This document shows, in pieces, positions 1-7,793 of a DNA stretch of 64,000 nt; position 1 is the first letter of the stretch, and each line of letters starts with the position of its first letter. Origin of the DNA: Shewanella waksmanii ATCC BAA-643 (GTDB lineage: Bacteria > Pseudomonadota > Gammaproteobacteria > Enterobacterales > Shewanellaceae); the NCBI RefSeq assembly GCF_000518805.1, contig NZ_JAEH01000014.1, forward strand, positions 47,710-111,709, written 5' to 3'. Under the pieces are notes generated by a model. That model was not told where the DNA came from, ran no database searches, and saw only the letters and a list, made by a program, of their open reading frames with translations. Made by a program: the position numbers and the translations under genes.

Positions 1-139
1 CCGAGCCTTTTTCTACCACACAAACGGTCAGCTCTTTATTGCTGTCTTGGGCGATCTGCATCAGCCGACATGCTGTTGCAAGACCGGAAGGGCCTGCTCC
101 GACGATAACTACGTCGAACTCCATTGATTCGCGTTCCAT
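1..139 (-). CDS. Electron transfer flavoprotein-ubiquinone oxidoreductase, N-terminus (partial)
   Basis: Only the first 46 codons are present; the gene runs off the left edge. The product begins MERESMEFDVVIVGAGPSG, with the dinucleotide-binding GxGxxG of an FAD-dependent oxidoreductase, followed by a segment matching the start of ETF-QO. In that family the enzyme passes electrons from electron transfer flavoprotein to membrane quinone during fatty-acid and amino-acid oxidation. The start at 139 has a GAGG ribosome-binding site seven bases upstream; an in-frame ATG at 124 is a weaker alternative. It is divergent from the molybdopterin genes. The exact family rests on a short piece, so another GG-fold flavoprotein is possible. 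Confidence 0.75.
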   Translation of the reverse strand, partial: MERESMEFDVVIVGAGPSGLATACRLMQIAQDSNKELTVCVVEKGS

Positions 140-356
140 CACTCCACCTCTTTGTTGCGTCCCCCGATTGAAACGGGTGTTTTAGTTTGTATGCTCACCT
201 TACCTGAAAAACCAAAGATAGCACAGAGTTTAGGCAGTGCTTGAGTGCAAATTTTGTCGATTAGCCTTCGTGAGCGGTGTCACAAAAAATTAACGGTTAT
301 TGGGGCTAGCGCAACTATTTTGCCGTTTTTACTTCCAGCATATGCCGAAATCTGCC

Positions 357-362
357 TATAAT
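357..362 (+). promoter_or_regulatory. Candidate -10 element of the moaA promoter
   Basis: A perfect TATAAT sits just before the structured moaA leader, so transcription would begin close to the first riboswitch bases. The -35 side is poor (TTCCAG at 333-338, 18-base spacing), which fits an activated promoter. The rest of 140-356 shows no gene. Confidence 0.45.
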
Positions 363-368
363 TGACCT

Positions 369-478
369 TGACGGTTCTCCGAGCTTTTAGTCCTACGTCT
401 CCATGATATGGACTGTTAGCCGTGGCAATAACGCCACCGGGGTGAGAAAAGAAATTGACTCACCTCCCCTTACTTGGA
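369..478 (+). ncRNA. Probable molybdenum cofactor (Moco) riboswitch in the moaA leader
   Basis: The leader between the promoter and moaA is densely structured. It has a CTCCGAG segment, a small hairpin TCCAT-GAT-ATGGA (about 409-421), and a GTGGC/GCCAC hairpin around AATAAC (about 422-437) followed by CACCGGGGTGAG. These resemble the conserved elements of the Moco RNA motif found before moaA operons. A further stem, GGTGAG with CTCACC (440-474), ends just before the AAAGGTG ribosome-binding site and could switch access to it. Family assignment is by memory of the motif, not by a covariance search. Confidence 0.68.
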
Positions 479-487
479 AAGGTGATC

Positions 488-1468
488 ATGTCTCAACTAC
501 AAGACAATTTTGGTCGAAGATTTCACTATTTGCGAATGTCAGTCACTGACGTTTGTAATTTCAAATGTACCTACTGCCTCCCCGATGGCTACCGCCCAGA
601 TGGTAAGCCCAAGTTTCTTGATCTCAATGAAATTGAAAACTTAGTCGGCGCGTTTGCAGAGGTCGGCACGAAAAAAATCCGTATCACGGGTGGTGAGCCT
701 ACGCTGCGTAAGGATTTTAGCGATATCATTCGCATTGTTGCTGATAACGGCAATATTGACACTATCGCCACAACTACCAATGGTTATCGCTTAGAAAAGC
801 ATGCCAAAGAGTGGTTTGATGCTGGCTTACGTCGTATAAATGTGTCGGTCGATAGCCTAGACCCACGCATGTTTTATCAAATCACCGGTGAGAATAAATT
901 TGATGAAGTGATGCGCGGTATTGATGCTGCGCTGGATGCGGGCTTTGAGCGAGTTAAGATTAATGCGGTATTACTTAAAGATCTTAACGACAAAGACCTA
1001 CCGCGCTTCTTACATTGGATTAAAAATACCCCCATTGATTTGCGTTTCATTGAGTTAATGGAAACCGGTCTCGGGCGTGAATATTTCCAAGCACACCATT
1101 TAGCTGGTGCCGATATTAAGTCGCGTTTGTATGCGGAAGGTTGGCAGATGGATCGCCCTGCAGCAGATGATGGTCCTGCGCAAAACTTTAGTCATCACGA
1201 CTATAAAGGGCGTATTGGATTGATTATGCCGTACGAGAAGAACTTCTGCGCCAGCTGTAACCGCCTGCGAGTATCGGCTAAAGGTAAACTGCACCTGTGC
1301 TTATTTACCGAAAATGGCCTCGATCTGCGCGACCTTTTACAGCATAACGATCAACGAGCTGAGTTGGTTGAACGCTTACACGGTCAATTAGCCCAGAAAA
1401 AAGAAACCCATTTCTTGCACGATGGCATCACTGGCGTGACCAAGCATTTAGCCTCTATTGGCGGCTAA
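488..1468 (+). CDS. moaA: GTP 3',8-cyclase MoaA
   Basis: This radical-SAM enzyme carries out the first step of molybdopterin synthesis, rearranging GTP to 3',8-cyclo-7,8-dihydro-GTP with MoaC acting next. The N-terminal cluster cysteines are C23, C27 and C30, the SAM-binding GGEP is at 68-71, the second 4Fe-4S cluster is C254/C257/C271 (CxxCx13C), and the chain ends in the conserved Gly-Gly. The 326-residue length is typical. The ATG at 488 was chosen over an upstream TTG at 455 because it has an AAGGTG ribosome-binding site and because MoaA proteins begin near this point. It lies directly behind the probable Moco riboswitch and is separated from moaB by a hairpin. Confidence 0.97.
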   Translation: MSQLQDNFGRRFHYLRMSVTDVCNFKCTYCLPDGYRPDGKPKFLDLNEIENLVGAFAEVGTKKIRITGGEPTLRKDFSDIIRIVADNGNIDTIATTTNGYRLEKHAKEWFDAGLRRINVSVDSLDPRMFYQITGENKFDEVMRGIDAALDAGFERVKINAVLLKDLNDKDLPRFLHWIKNTPIDLRFIELMETGLGREYFQAHHLAGADIKSRLYAEGWQMDRPAADDGPAQNFSHHDYKGRIGLIMPYEKNFCASCNRLRVSAKGKLHLCLFTENGLDLRDLLQHNDQRAELVERLHGQLAQKKETHFLHDGITGVTKHLASIGG

Positions 1469-1473
1469 CTTGG

Positions 1474-1499
1474 TGCTGGGCAAGTCTGCTTGTCCAGCA
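1474..1499 (+). terminator. Hairpin between moaA and moaB
   Basis: Eleven-bp stem (TGCTGGGCAAG with CTTGTCCAGCA, one G-T pair) around a TCTG loop, six bases after the moaA stop. No T-run follows, so it may be a partial terminator or an RNA-processing/stability hairpin rather than a full stop. Confidence 0.5.
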
Positions 1500-1559
1500 A
1501 TCTGCCTGCTATTGGCACTCTTCATTGTTTAATACCAAATCTATTGCGAGACATTAGCT

Positions 1560-2078
1560 ATGGGACATTGTAATACGACTGAGTTTAAACCACTCAATAT
1601 CGCGGTCTTAACCTTGTCTGATTCACGGGATTTAAGCCAAGATACTTCGGGACAATTTTTACAAGATGCGCTACTTGAAGCGGGGCACAAGCTTGCTGCA
1701 AGACAATTAATCAAAGATGATAAGTATCAGATTAGATCGGTGATTTCGCAGTGGGTTGCTGATGAAAGTGTGCAAGTGATTGTGACAACAGGTGGTACAG
1801 GCTTTACCCCAAGAGACAACACGCCGGAAGCGGTAAAGCCACTGTTCGATCGTGAAATTGAAGGTTTTGGTGAGCTCTTTAGACACATTACCTACACCGA
1901 ACTGGGGACCTCCACGGTACAGTCAAGAGCGCTGGGCGGCTTTGCCAATCAGACTGCTATTTTCTGTTTGCCAGGTTCCACTGGCGCATGCCGTACCGGT
2001 TGGAACAATATTATTAAAGAGCAGCTTGATGCAACCCATCGACCCTGCAATTTCGTGATGCATGTCAAGCAGGTGTAA
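1560..2078 (+). CDS. moaB: Molybdenum cofactor biosynthesis protein B
   Basis: A 172-residue protein of the MoaB/MogA fold. It shows the molybdopterin-binding TTGGTGFTPRD segment near residues 80-90 and the GSTGACRTGWNN segment near 140. In many bacteria MogA adenylylates molybdopterin while MoaB's role is less clear; the length and the segment after GSTGA fit MoaB. The start codon has only a weak ribosome-binding site (GCGAG). It lies between moaA and moaC in a continuous plus-strand series, so it probably belongs to the same transcription unit. Confidence 0.93.
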   Translation: MGHCNTTEFKPLNIAVLTLSDSRDLSQDTSGQFLQDALLEAGHKLAARQLIKDDKYQIRSVISQWVADESVQVIVTTGGTGFTPRDNTPEAVKPLFDREIEGFGELFRHITYTELGTSTVQSRALGGFANQTAIFCLPGSTGACRTGWNNIIKEQLDATHRPCNFVMHVKQV

Positions 2079-2150
2079 TCGTTTTACACCGATAATATCG
2101 GCTACACTGCTACAGCCGCGAATCGACAACTATTTAAGGTTTAACAACTC

Positions 2151-2627
2151 ATGAGTAATGAATTTACCCATATTAATGCAGACGGTAATGCCCACATGGT
2201 GGATGTGACCGAGAAGAATGTCACCGAACGTGAAGCCCGTGCGGAAGCATTTATTGAGATGGCCCCAGAAACGCTGCAAATGATCATGAGCGGCGCTCAC
2301 CATAAGGGAGATGTGTTTGCGACTGCGCGTATCGCCGGTATTCAAGCGGCAAAGAAAACCTCAGATCTGATTCCACTGTGTCACCCACTGATGCTCACTA
2401 AAGTTGAAGTGGATTTAGAAGCACAGCCTGAACATAACCGCGTACGTATCACCAGTTTGTGCAAGCTATCGGGGAAAACCGGCGTAGAGATGGAAGCATT
2501 AACTGCAGCCTCTGTCGCGGCATTGACCATTTATGATATGTGTAAAGCTGTGCAGAAAGATATGATCATTTCCCAGACACGGTTAACAGAAAAGCGTGGC
2601 GGAAAGTCAGGCCACTTTAAAGCGTAA
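2151..2627 (+). CDS. moaC: Cyclic pyranopterin monophosphate synthase MoaC
   Basis: MoaC converts the MoaA product 3',8-cyclo-H2GTP to cyclic pyranopterin monophosphate. The 158-residue sequence carries the family core: MVDV near the start, [13 protein letters not shown] in the middle and the LIPLCHPL motif, followed by [22 protein letters not shown] residues. The length matches E. coli MoaC. It is 72 bases after moaB and 18 bases before moaD. Confidence 0.97.
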   Translation: MSNEFTHINADGNAHMVDVTEKNVTEREARAEAFIEMAPETLQMIMSGAHHKGDVFATARIAGIQAAKKTSDLIPLCHPLMLTKVEVDLEAQPEHNRVRITSLCKLSGKTGVEMEALTAASVAALTIYDMCKAVQKDMIISQTRLTEKRGGKSGHFKA

Positions 2628-2645
2628 TTGCCAAGGTATAGATAG

Positions 2646-2897
2646 ATGATAAATGTATTGTTTTTTGCTCAAGTACGGGAATTATTAGGTGAAGGTAATG
2701 TGAGTGTAGAAGCTAACGATACCAATAACACCGCCGAAGGCCTACGTGCACAACTTGCCGCCAAAGACGACAAGTGGGGCAAAGTGCTCGCGTCAGATAA
2801 GCTTTTAGTTGCCGTGAACCAGACGATCAGTAGCTGGGATACCCCGGTGCAAGACGGCGACGAAGTGGCATTTTTCCCGCCGGTAACAGGAGGCTAA
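2646..2897 (+). CDS. moaD: Molybdopterin synthase small (sulfur-carrier) subunit MoaD
   Basis: An 83-residue beta-grasp (ubiquitin-like) protein ending in Gly-Gly, the tail that MoeB adenylylates and that then carries the thiocarboxylate sulfur used to form the dithiolene. The sequence FFPPVTGG at the C-terminus is typical. One base separates its stop from moaE, which encodes its partner subunit. The activating enzyme MoeB is encoded at 15.0 kb in this window. Confidence 0.95.
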   Translation: MINVLFFAQVRELLGEGNVSVEANDTNNTAEGLRAQLAAKDDKWGKVLASDKLLVAVNQTISSWDTPVQDGDEVAFFPPVTGG

Positions 2898-2898
2898 T

Positions 2899-3366
2899 AT
2901 GACCTCTAAACTGAATGTGGTTCGGGTACAAACCGAAGACTTTAGTGTCGCAGATGAATATGGCTTGATTGCTGCTGACAACAGTGATGGCGCAGCAGTA
3001 ACCTTCGTAGGTAAGGTGCGTGATTTTAATGATGGCAGTGTTGTCACTGACTTAACATTAGAGCACTATCCTGGCATGACCGAAGCGGTACTTAATCAAA
3101 TTGCAGCAGAAGCACGCGAGCGTTGGCCACTCAATAATGTCACCATTATTCACCGCGTTGGCACCATGGCGCTAGGCGAGCAAATTGTGTTTATTGGTGT
3201 CACCAGTGCCCACCGCAAAGCGGCGTTTGCTGCCTGTGAGTTTCTGATTGATTTCTTGAAAACCAAAGCGCCGTTTTGGAAGCTAGAAGCCGGTGATCAA
3301 GGAGCCAATTGGGTTGAGGCTAAAGACGCCGACGAACAAGCTGCAAAAATGTGGCAAAAAGACTAA
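2899..3366 (+). CDS. moaE: Molybdopterin synthase catalytic subunit MoaE
   Basis: The large subunit of molybdopterin synthase, 155 residues, with the active-site region KTKAPFWKLEAG near the C-terminus that supplies the catalytic lysines in this family. It binds MoaD and inserts two sulfurs into cyclic pyranopterin monophosphate. It is tightly coupled to moaD (one-base gap) and 21 bases before modA, so cofactor synthesis and molybdate uptake are probably co-transcribed. Confidence 0.95.
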   Translation: MTSKLNVVRVQTEDFSVADEYGLIAADNSDGAAVTFVGKVRDFNDGSVVTDLTLEHYPGMTEAVLNQIAAEARERWPLNNVTIIHRVGTMALGEQIVFIGVTSAHRKAAFAACEFLIDFLKTKAPFWKLEAGDQGANWVEAKDADEQAAKMWQKD

Positions 3367-3387
3367 ACCTTGGGAGTTGTCGCCATT

Positions 3388-4197
3388 GTGGTGAAATCAT
3401 TGCTAGGCTCAATTAAGCACGCGCTAGTGGCGTTAACGATATGGATGAGCTGCAGCTTGTCAGCCGCCTTTGCCGCTGATATGCCTGCCATTGCGGCGGC
3501 GGCCAATATCAAGTTTGCCTTGGATGAAGTGCATCAGGCATTTACCCAAGATACGGGCAAACGAGTGCGGATCTCCTATGGGTCGTCGGGTAACTTTGTT
3601 GCTCAAATACGCCATGGCGCGCCTTTTGAACTGTTTTTATCGGCAGATGAACGATACATCAAACAGTTGAAAAGCCTTGGAGTCACGACTAGCGAAGGCT
3701 CCTTGTATGCGATTGGTCGATTGGCGCTCGCCGCCCCTAAGTCATCGACGCTAACACTCGACAGTGAGCTTAAAGGATTGCAGCAGATGATTGCGGACGG
3801 CAGTTTGCGCCGCTTTGCCATTGCTAACCCTGAGCATGCTCCTTACGGTGCACGGGCCAAAGAAATCCTACTCAAACAAGGTTTATGGCAAGCAATCGAG
3901 CCTAAGCTCATATTTGGCGAAAATGTCTCTCAAGCCGCGCAATTTGCACTCAGTGGTTCAACACAAGGTGGAATTGTGGCGCTTTCTTTAGCCATCGCAC
4001 CGCAGTTCAAAGCCAATGCGCACTATGTGGCCCTGCCTGAATCCATGCACTCGCCGATGTTGCAGCGTATGGTACTGACGGAAAAAGCGGGGGAGACCGC
4101 CAAGCAGTTCTATCAATACTTGCAAAGCCCTCGTGCTGGCGAGATTTTCGTTAAGTACGGCTTTGGTTTGCCAGACAAACCAACCGCAGAGGATTAA
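3388..4197 (+). CDS. modA: Molybdate ABC transporter, periplasmic binding protein ModA
   Basis: Begins with a signal peptide (basic start, hydrophobic stretch, cleavage near AAFAAD) and continues as a class II binding protein. The segments AAANIKFALDEV, YGSSGNF and SQAAQFALSG are typical of ModA, which captures molybdate or tungstate in the periplasm. The reading frame opens at a TTG at 3370, but GTG 3388 is preferred because GGGAG lies upstream and the signal peptide then has a normal length; GTG 3391 is also possible. It is followed after three bases by modB. Confidence 0.93.
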   Translation: MVKSLLGSIKHALVALTIWMSCSLSAAFAADMPAIAAAANIKFALDEVHQAFTQDTGKRVRISYGSSGNFVAQIRHGAPFELFLSADERYIKQLKSLGVTTSEGSLYAIGRLALAAPKSSTLTLDSELKGLQQMIADGSLRRFAIANPEHAPYGARAKEILLKQGLWQAIEPKLIFGENVSQAAQFALSGSTQGGIVALSLAIAPQFKANAHYVALPESMHSPMLQRMVLTEKAGETAKQFYQYLQSPRAGEIFVKYGFGLPDKPTAED

Positions 4198-4200
4198 GGT

Positions 4201-4881
4201 ATGGATTGGCAAGCATTAATGCTTTCAATCAAGCTTAGTACTGTCACAGTACTGATCTTAATTCCGTTTTCCATCATTGTGAGTCGGTTCTTGGCTTATC
4301 GTCAGTTTAAAGGTAAGTCTTGGGTTGAGGCGCTGATTATGGTGCCGTTAGTGCTGCCTCCAACCGTTATTGGCTATTACCTGTTAGTTGGCTTGGGCAG
4401 TCAATCTTGGCTTGGCCAATGGATTGAACGGCTATTTGGTCAGCAACTGGTCTTTAGCTTTGCTGGTCTGGTGGTGGCTTCGGTGATTGTTAATATTCCT
4501 TTCGCCATCCAACCTATTCAACGTGCATTTGAAGCGGTACCTGAAGATGTGCGAGACGCGGCTGCATGCTGCGGCATGAGCCCACTAAAGGCACTGTTTA
4601 AAATTGAGATTCCTTTGGTTTGGCCGGGGGTGTTAACCGCATTAGTATTGTGCTTTTCCCATGTACTCGGTGAGTTTGGTGTGGTGTTAATGATGGGTGG
4701 CAATATTGAGGGCGAAACTAAAACCATCGCTATCTCAATATATGACAGCGTACAGGCATTTGACTTTGCCAGTGCCGGTCAGATGTCGTTGGTGTTGTTG
4801 GTCTTTGCGATTACGGCGTTGGCGTTAACGACCAGTATGTCCCGCAGAATGGGAGGCGCCCGTGGCACAACAGGTCGCTGA
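4201..4881 (+). CDS. modB: Molybdate ABC transporter permease ModB
   Basis: A 226-residue inner-membrane protein with about five transmembrane helices. The cytoplasmic EAA-type loop that docks on the ATPase is visible as AAACCGMSPLKALFKIEIPL (about 120-140). The segment VPLVLPPTVIGYYLL is characteristic of ModB/CysT-type permeases. The gene lies between modA and modC and overlaps modC by 20 bases, which points to translational coupling of permease and ATPase. Confidence 0.95.
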   Translation: MDWQALMLSIKLSTVTVLILIPFSIIVSRFLAYRQFKGKSWVEALIMVPLVLPPTVIGYYLLVGLGSQSWLGQWIERLFGQQLVFSFAGLVVASVIVNIPFAIQPIQRAFEAVPEDVRDAAACCGMSPLKALFKIEIPLVWPGVLTALVLCFSHVLGEFGVVLMMGGNIEGETKTIAISIYDSVQAFDFASAGQMSLVLLVFAITALALTTSMSRRMGGARGTTGR

Positions 4882-5980
4882 TCTACACTGCAATATTTCC
4901 CAGCAAAAATTCATTAAACTTGAAGCTGAATTTACCTGTAAAGCAGGGGAGTTGCTGGCTGTTGTTGGTCCTTCTGGTGGCGGTAAGTCAACTTTACTGC
5001 GCATGATTGCCGGGCTCAATAAACCACAGCAAGGCGAGATTAGCTATGGTGAGCAAGTTTGGTTTAGCTCCAGCAGTAAACAGTTTTTAACTCCACAACA
5101 ACGTCACCTAGGTTATGTGCCTCAGCATTTTGGTTTATTTCCTAACCTGAGTGCCTTAGACAATGTGATTGCTGCGCTTGACCATATCCCCAAAAGCGAA
5201 CGTGAAACTCGAGCCAGAACTTGGCTAGAGCGGGTTAATTTGCATGGTCTACCCGAGCGCTTACCCGCCAACCTTTCTGGCGGTCAACGTCAGCGTGTGG
5301 CGCTGGCACGTGCTTTGGCCCGTGAACCGTCGGTGTTGTTGCTTGATGAACCTTTTAGTGCGGTAGACAGAGAAACCCGTGAGCGCTTGTACCTTGAGTT
5401 AGCCCGCTTAAAAGAGCAGTTGTCGATACCTGTGATTATGGTTACCCATGATTTAAACGAAGCCATGCTGCTGGCCGACAAGATGATTCTGATCAGCCAA
5501 GGTAAGTTGTTGCAGCAAGGGGCGCCGCGAGAAGTGCTCACTAAGCCACGCAATGAAGCGGTGGCCAAGCAGATGGGTCTGAGAAACATTTTTGATGCGC
5601 ATGTCGTGGCGCAAGAAACCGAGCGGAAAATTACTTGGCTTAAGTTTGGCGAGCACCTAATAGCTGCCAGCTATATTGACCAACTTGATGTTGGAACTAA
5701 AGTGCGTTGGGTGATCCCCAATCAAGGGGTACGATTTAACTCCATTACCAAGGGACGTTTGTGCCGCAGTTTCAATAAGCTCGACATTAGCATAGATTCG
5801 ATGTTGGTCATGGGCGAGTCAGTGCGCATTGTGGCCAGTATGCAAGGGGTTAAACATCAGCTCAATGCCGAAGTGCCATTGCACTTAGCGCAAAAGCTAA
5901 ATTTAGCACCGGGTGTAGCAACTGAAGTTGCACTTAAATCAGAGCTTATTCAAATACTTGAAACCGACTCTGCTAGCTAG
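4862..5980 (+). CDS. modC: Molybdate ABC transporter ATP-binding protein ModC
   Basis: ATPase that powers molybdate import. The nucleotide-binding domain has Walker A GPSGGGKST (about 38-46), the signature LSGGQRQR, Walker B VLLLDEPF and the switch His in MVTHDLNE. A C-terminal region of about 130 residues corresponds to the TOBE/Mop-like domain that can sense oxyanion in ModC proteins. The start is a GTG inside modB with GGGAGG just upstream. It is the last gene of the moa-mod series. Confidence 0.94.
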   Translation: MAQQVADLHCNISQQKFIKLEAEFTCKAGELLAVVGPSGGGKSTLLRMIAGLNKPQQGEISYGEQVWFSSSSKQFLTPQQRHLGYVPQHFGLFPNLSALDNVIAALDHIPKSERETRARTWLERVNLHGLPERLPANLSGGQRQRVALARALAREPSVLLLDEPFSAVDRETRERLYLELARLKEQLSIPVIMVTHDLNEAMLLADKMILISQGKLLQQGAPREVLTKPRNEAVAKQMGLRNIFDAHVVAQETERKITWLKFGEHLIAASYIDQLDVGTKVRWVIPNQGVRFNSITKGRLCRSFNKLDISIDSMLVMGESVRIVASMQGVKHQLNAEVPLHLAQKLNLAPGVATEVALKSELIQILETDSAS

Positions 5981-6128
5981 CGATGTAGGCATGACCACGC
6001 GTTGCTGCCAGCGTGCTATTTAGCTTATCAATTGCTGATTGCAACATGATCAAATCTTAATCTCATTGCCATCTCTGCGTTATCCAATCCCCGTTATTAT
6101 GCAACCACATTTAACGGGGGAAAACGCT

Positions 6129-6479
6129 ATGTCAAAGAAACTAACTGGAACACTCATTTTATCTTGTGTACTCACTCTACCTACTTTTGCAGCTTACACC
6201 GGCCCAAGTGCTGAGAAGGTGATGAAACATGTGTCTGAGGCTGATAAAGCTAAAGATGACATGCCGGTAGAGCTTACCGGTAAGCTAGTTAAAAGTTTAG
6301 GTGATGAAAAATACTTGTTCCGTGATGAAACGGGTGAGATTGAAGTTGAGATTGATGATGCACTATGGCGCGATATTGAAGTATCGGATGAAACCACAGT
6401 GACGTTGCGCGGTGAAGTGGATGATGAGTGGCAAGGTATTGAAATCGAAATCGATAGTATCAACGTGCTTGCGGACTGA
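6129..6479 (+). CDS. YgiW/BOF-family periplasmic OB-fold protein
   Basis: A 116-residue secreted protein: signal peptide of about 21 residues, then a small OB-fold (BOF, YgiW/YdeI-like) with the pattern VELTGKLVKSLGDEKYLFRD, GEIEVEID and a basic/acidic C-terminal half. ATG 6129 was chosen over an upstream frame start at 6039 because it has a strong GGGGG site and places the signal peptide at the N-terminus. E. coli ygiW is next to the qseBC two-component genes; here too a two-component pair lies nearby, so a role in envelope stress or signalling is plausible but unproven. Confidence 0.88.
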   Translation: MSKKLTGTLILSCVLTLPTFAAYTGPSAEKVMKHVSEADKAKDDMPVELTGKLVKSLGDEKYLFRDETGEIEVEIDDALWRDIEVSDETTVTLRGEVDDEWQGIEIEIDSINVLAD

Positions 6480-6575
6480 TCGGCAAGCATTTGGTCGTTG
6501 TGTTAGCTTTTTTGGGGTCACTTTTATCCCTAATTACGGTAAGATGATGGCTCATAATATTTTTTCGGAGGAGTT

Positions 6576-7112
6576 ATGACGCGTTGGTTAGTTGGGGCTA
6601 TGGTCCTATCAAGCATCGGGTTTTCTGCGCCTAGTTGGGCGGCAAAGGAAGTGCTTGAACTACTTTCTAATAATCAAGGTCTGACTCCTGAAGTGTTACT
6701 TTCGCAAGTAGAACGAGATTATTCTGGGGTTATTTGCGAATTTGAAATAGATGTTGAAGACGGCGAGCTCGTTTACGAAATTAGCGTTATCAACAGTCAG
6801 CTTGAGACCATCACTGAGTTTGAGTTTTTAGCTAAAGATGGCAGCCTCATTGACCAGAAAATATCCGCCTTAGAGGCTGATGATCAAGACAGTTTAAAAG
6901 CGGTAGTATTGATTCAAGATCAAGCACTGACATTTTCACAACTGGTTGAACAAGCGATGCACGACCGCCAAGCTTATGTGCTTGAAGCGCAACTGGATCA
7001 TGATTTGGGCATCAGCTATTTAGAGCTAAAGCTGATAGATGAAACCGGCAAACGGACTTTGGCGTATGATATTAAAAATCAACGCCCATTACCTATGTTG
7101 AAGTGGGATTAA
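6576..7112 (+). CDS. Secreted protein with PepSY-like region
   Basis: A 178-residue protein with a signal peptide (cleavage near SWAAKE) and an acidic mature part. The segment LLSQVERDYSGVICEFEIDVEDGELVYEISV has the shape of a PepSY repeat (helix, then two strands with a Gly turn), and a second similar unit starts near residue 120. PepSY proteins are often encoded directly before a two-component system, as here (three bases before the response regulator), and may modulate the sensor. GGAGG before the start is strong. Family assignment is by pattern only. Confidence 0.75.
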   Translation: MTRWLVGAMVLSSIGFSAPSWAAKEVLELLSNNQGLTPEVLLSQVERDYSGVICEFEIDVEDGELVYEISVINSQLETITEFEFLAKDGSLIDQKISALEADDQDSLKAVVLIQDQALTFSQLVEQAMHDRQAYVLEAQLDHDLGISYLELKLIDETGKRTLAYDIKNQRPLPMLKWD

Positions 7113-7115
7113 CAG

Positions 7116-7793
7116 ATGAAAATATTGCTAGTTGAAGATGATGCCACCACGATTGAGTACGTGGTAAAAGGATTTGCCGAGCAAGGGCATAACATTGAAA
7201 CGGCAAGTGATGGTCATCAAGGGCTGCTGCTAGCGACCAGTATGCAGTACGATTTGATCATTCTCGATCGCATGCTACCGCAGCTTGATGGTTTAAAAGT
7301 GCTTGCCGCTGTACGCGCCACAGGGTGCCAAACGCCAGTGCTAATCTTATCAGCGTTAAGCCATGTTGATGAGCGAGTGAAAGGTTTGCGCGCCGGTGGC
7401 GACGATTACATGACCAAGCCTTTTGCGTTTTCGGAGCTCTTGGTTCGCGCTGAAAAACTGATGCACCGCGGCCAATCACAGCCTGCTAAAACAGAGCTGG
7501 CGGTGGGTAATCTGGTGATGGAACTACTCACCCGTAAAGTGACCTTGGACGGCAACGAGATACTGCTACAGCCTAAAGAATTTCAACTGCTCAAATACTT
7601 GATGGAACACCCTAATCAAGTGATTAGCCGTACATTGCTGTTTGAAGCGGTATGGGACTATCACTTTGATCCGCGAACTAACGTGATTGATGTGCATATC
7701 GCTAAGTTACGACGTAAATTTGAAGAGCTGGGATTTGGCGAGTTAATCGAGACCGTCAGAGGTGCAGGCTATCGTCTCCGTCAAGGGAATTAG
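7116..7793 (+). CDS. Two-component response regulator, OmpR/PhoB family
   Basis: A 225-residue regulator. The receiver domain (1-118) has acidic residues E7/D8/D9, the phosphorylation site D51 in LIILDRML and the conserved Lys in MTKPF. The C-terminal winged helix (about 128-223) carries LQPKEFQLLKYLMEHP and the DNA-recognition region ending VRGAGYRL. It overlaps the sensor kinase gene by 32 bases. Together with the upstream PepSY protein it forms a signalling unit; its target genes and stimulus cannot be read from this sequence. Confidence 0.95.
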   Translation: MKILLVEDDATTIEYVVKGFAEQGHNIETASDGHQGLLLATSMQYDLIILDRMLPQLDGLKVLAAVRATGCQTPVLILSALSHVDERVKGLRAGGDDYMTKPFAFSELLVRAEKLMHRGQSQPAKTELAVGNLVMELLTRKVTLDGNEILLQPKEFQLLKYLMEHPNQVISRTLLFEAVWDYHFDPRTNVIDVHIAKLRRKFEELGFGELIETVRGAGYRLRQGN

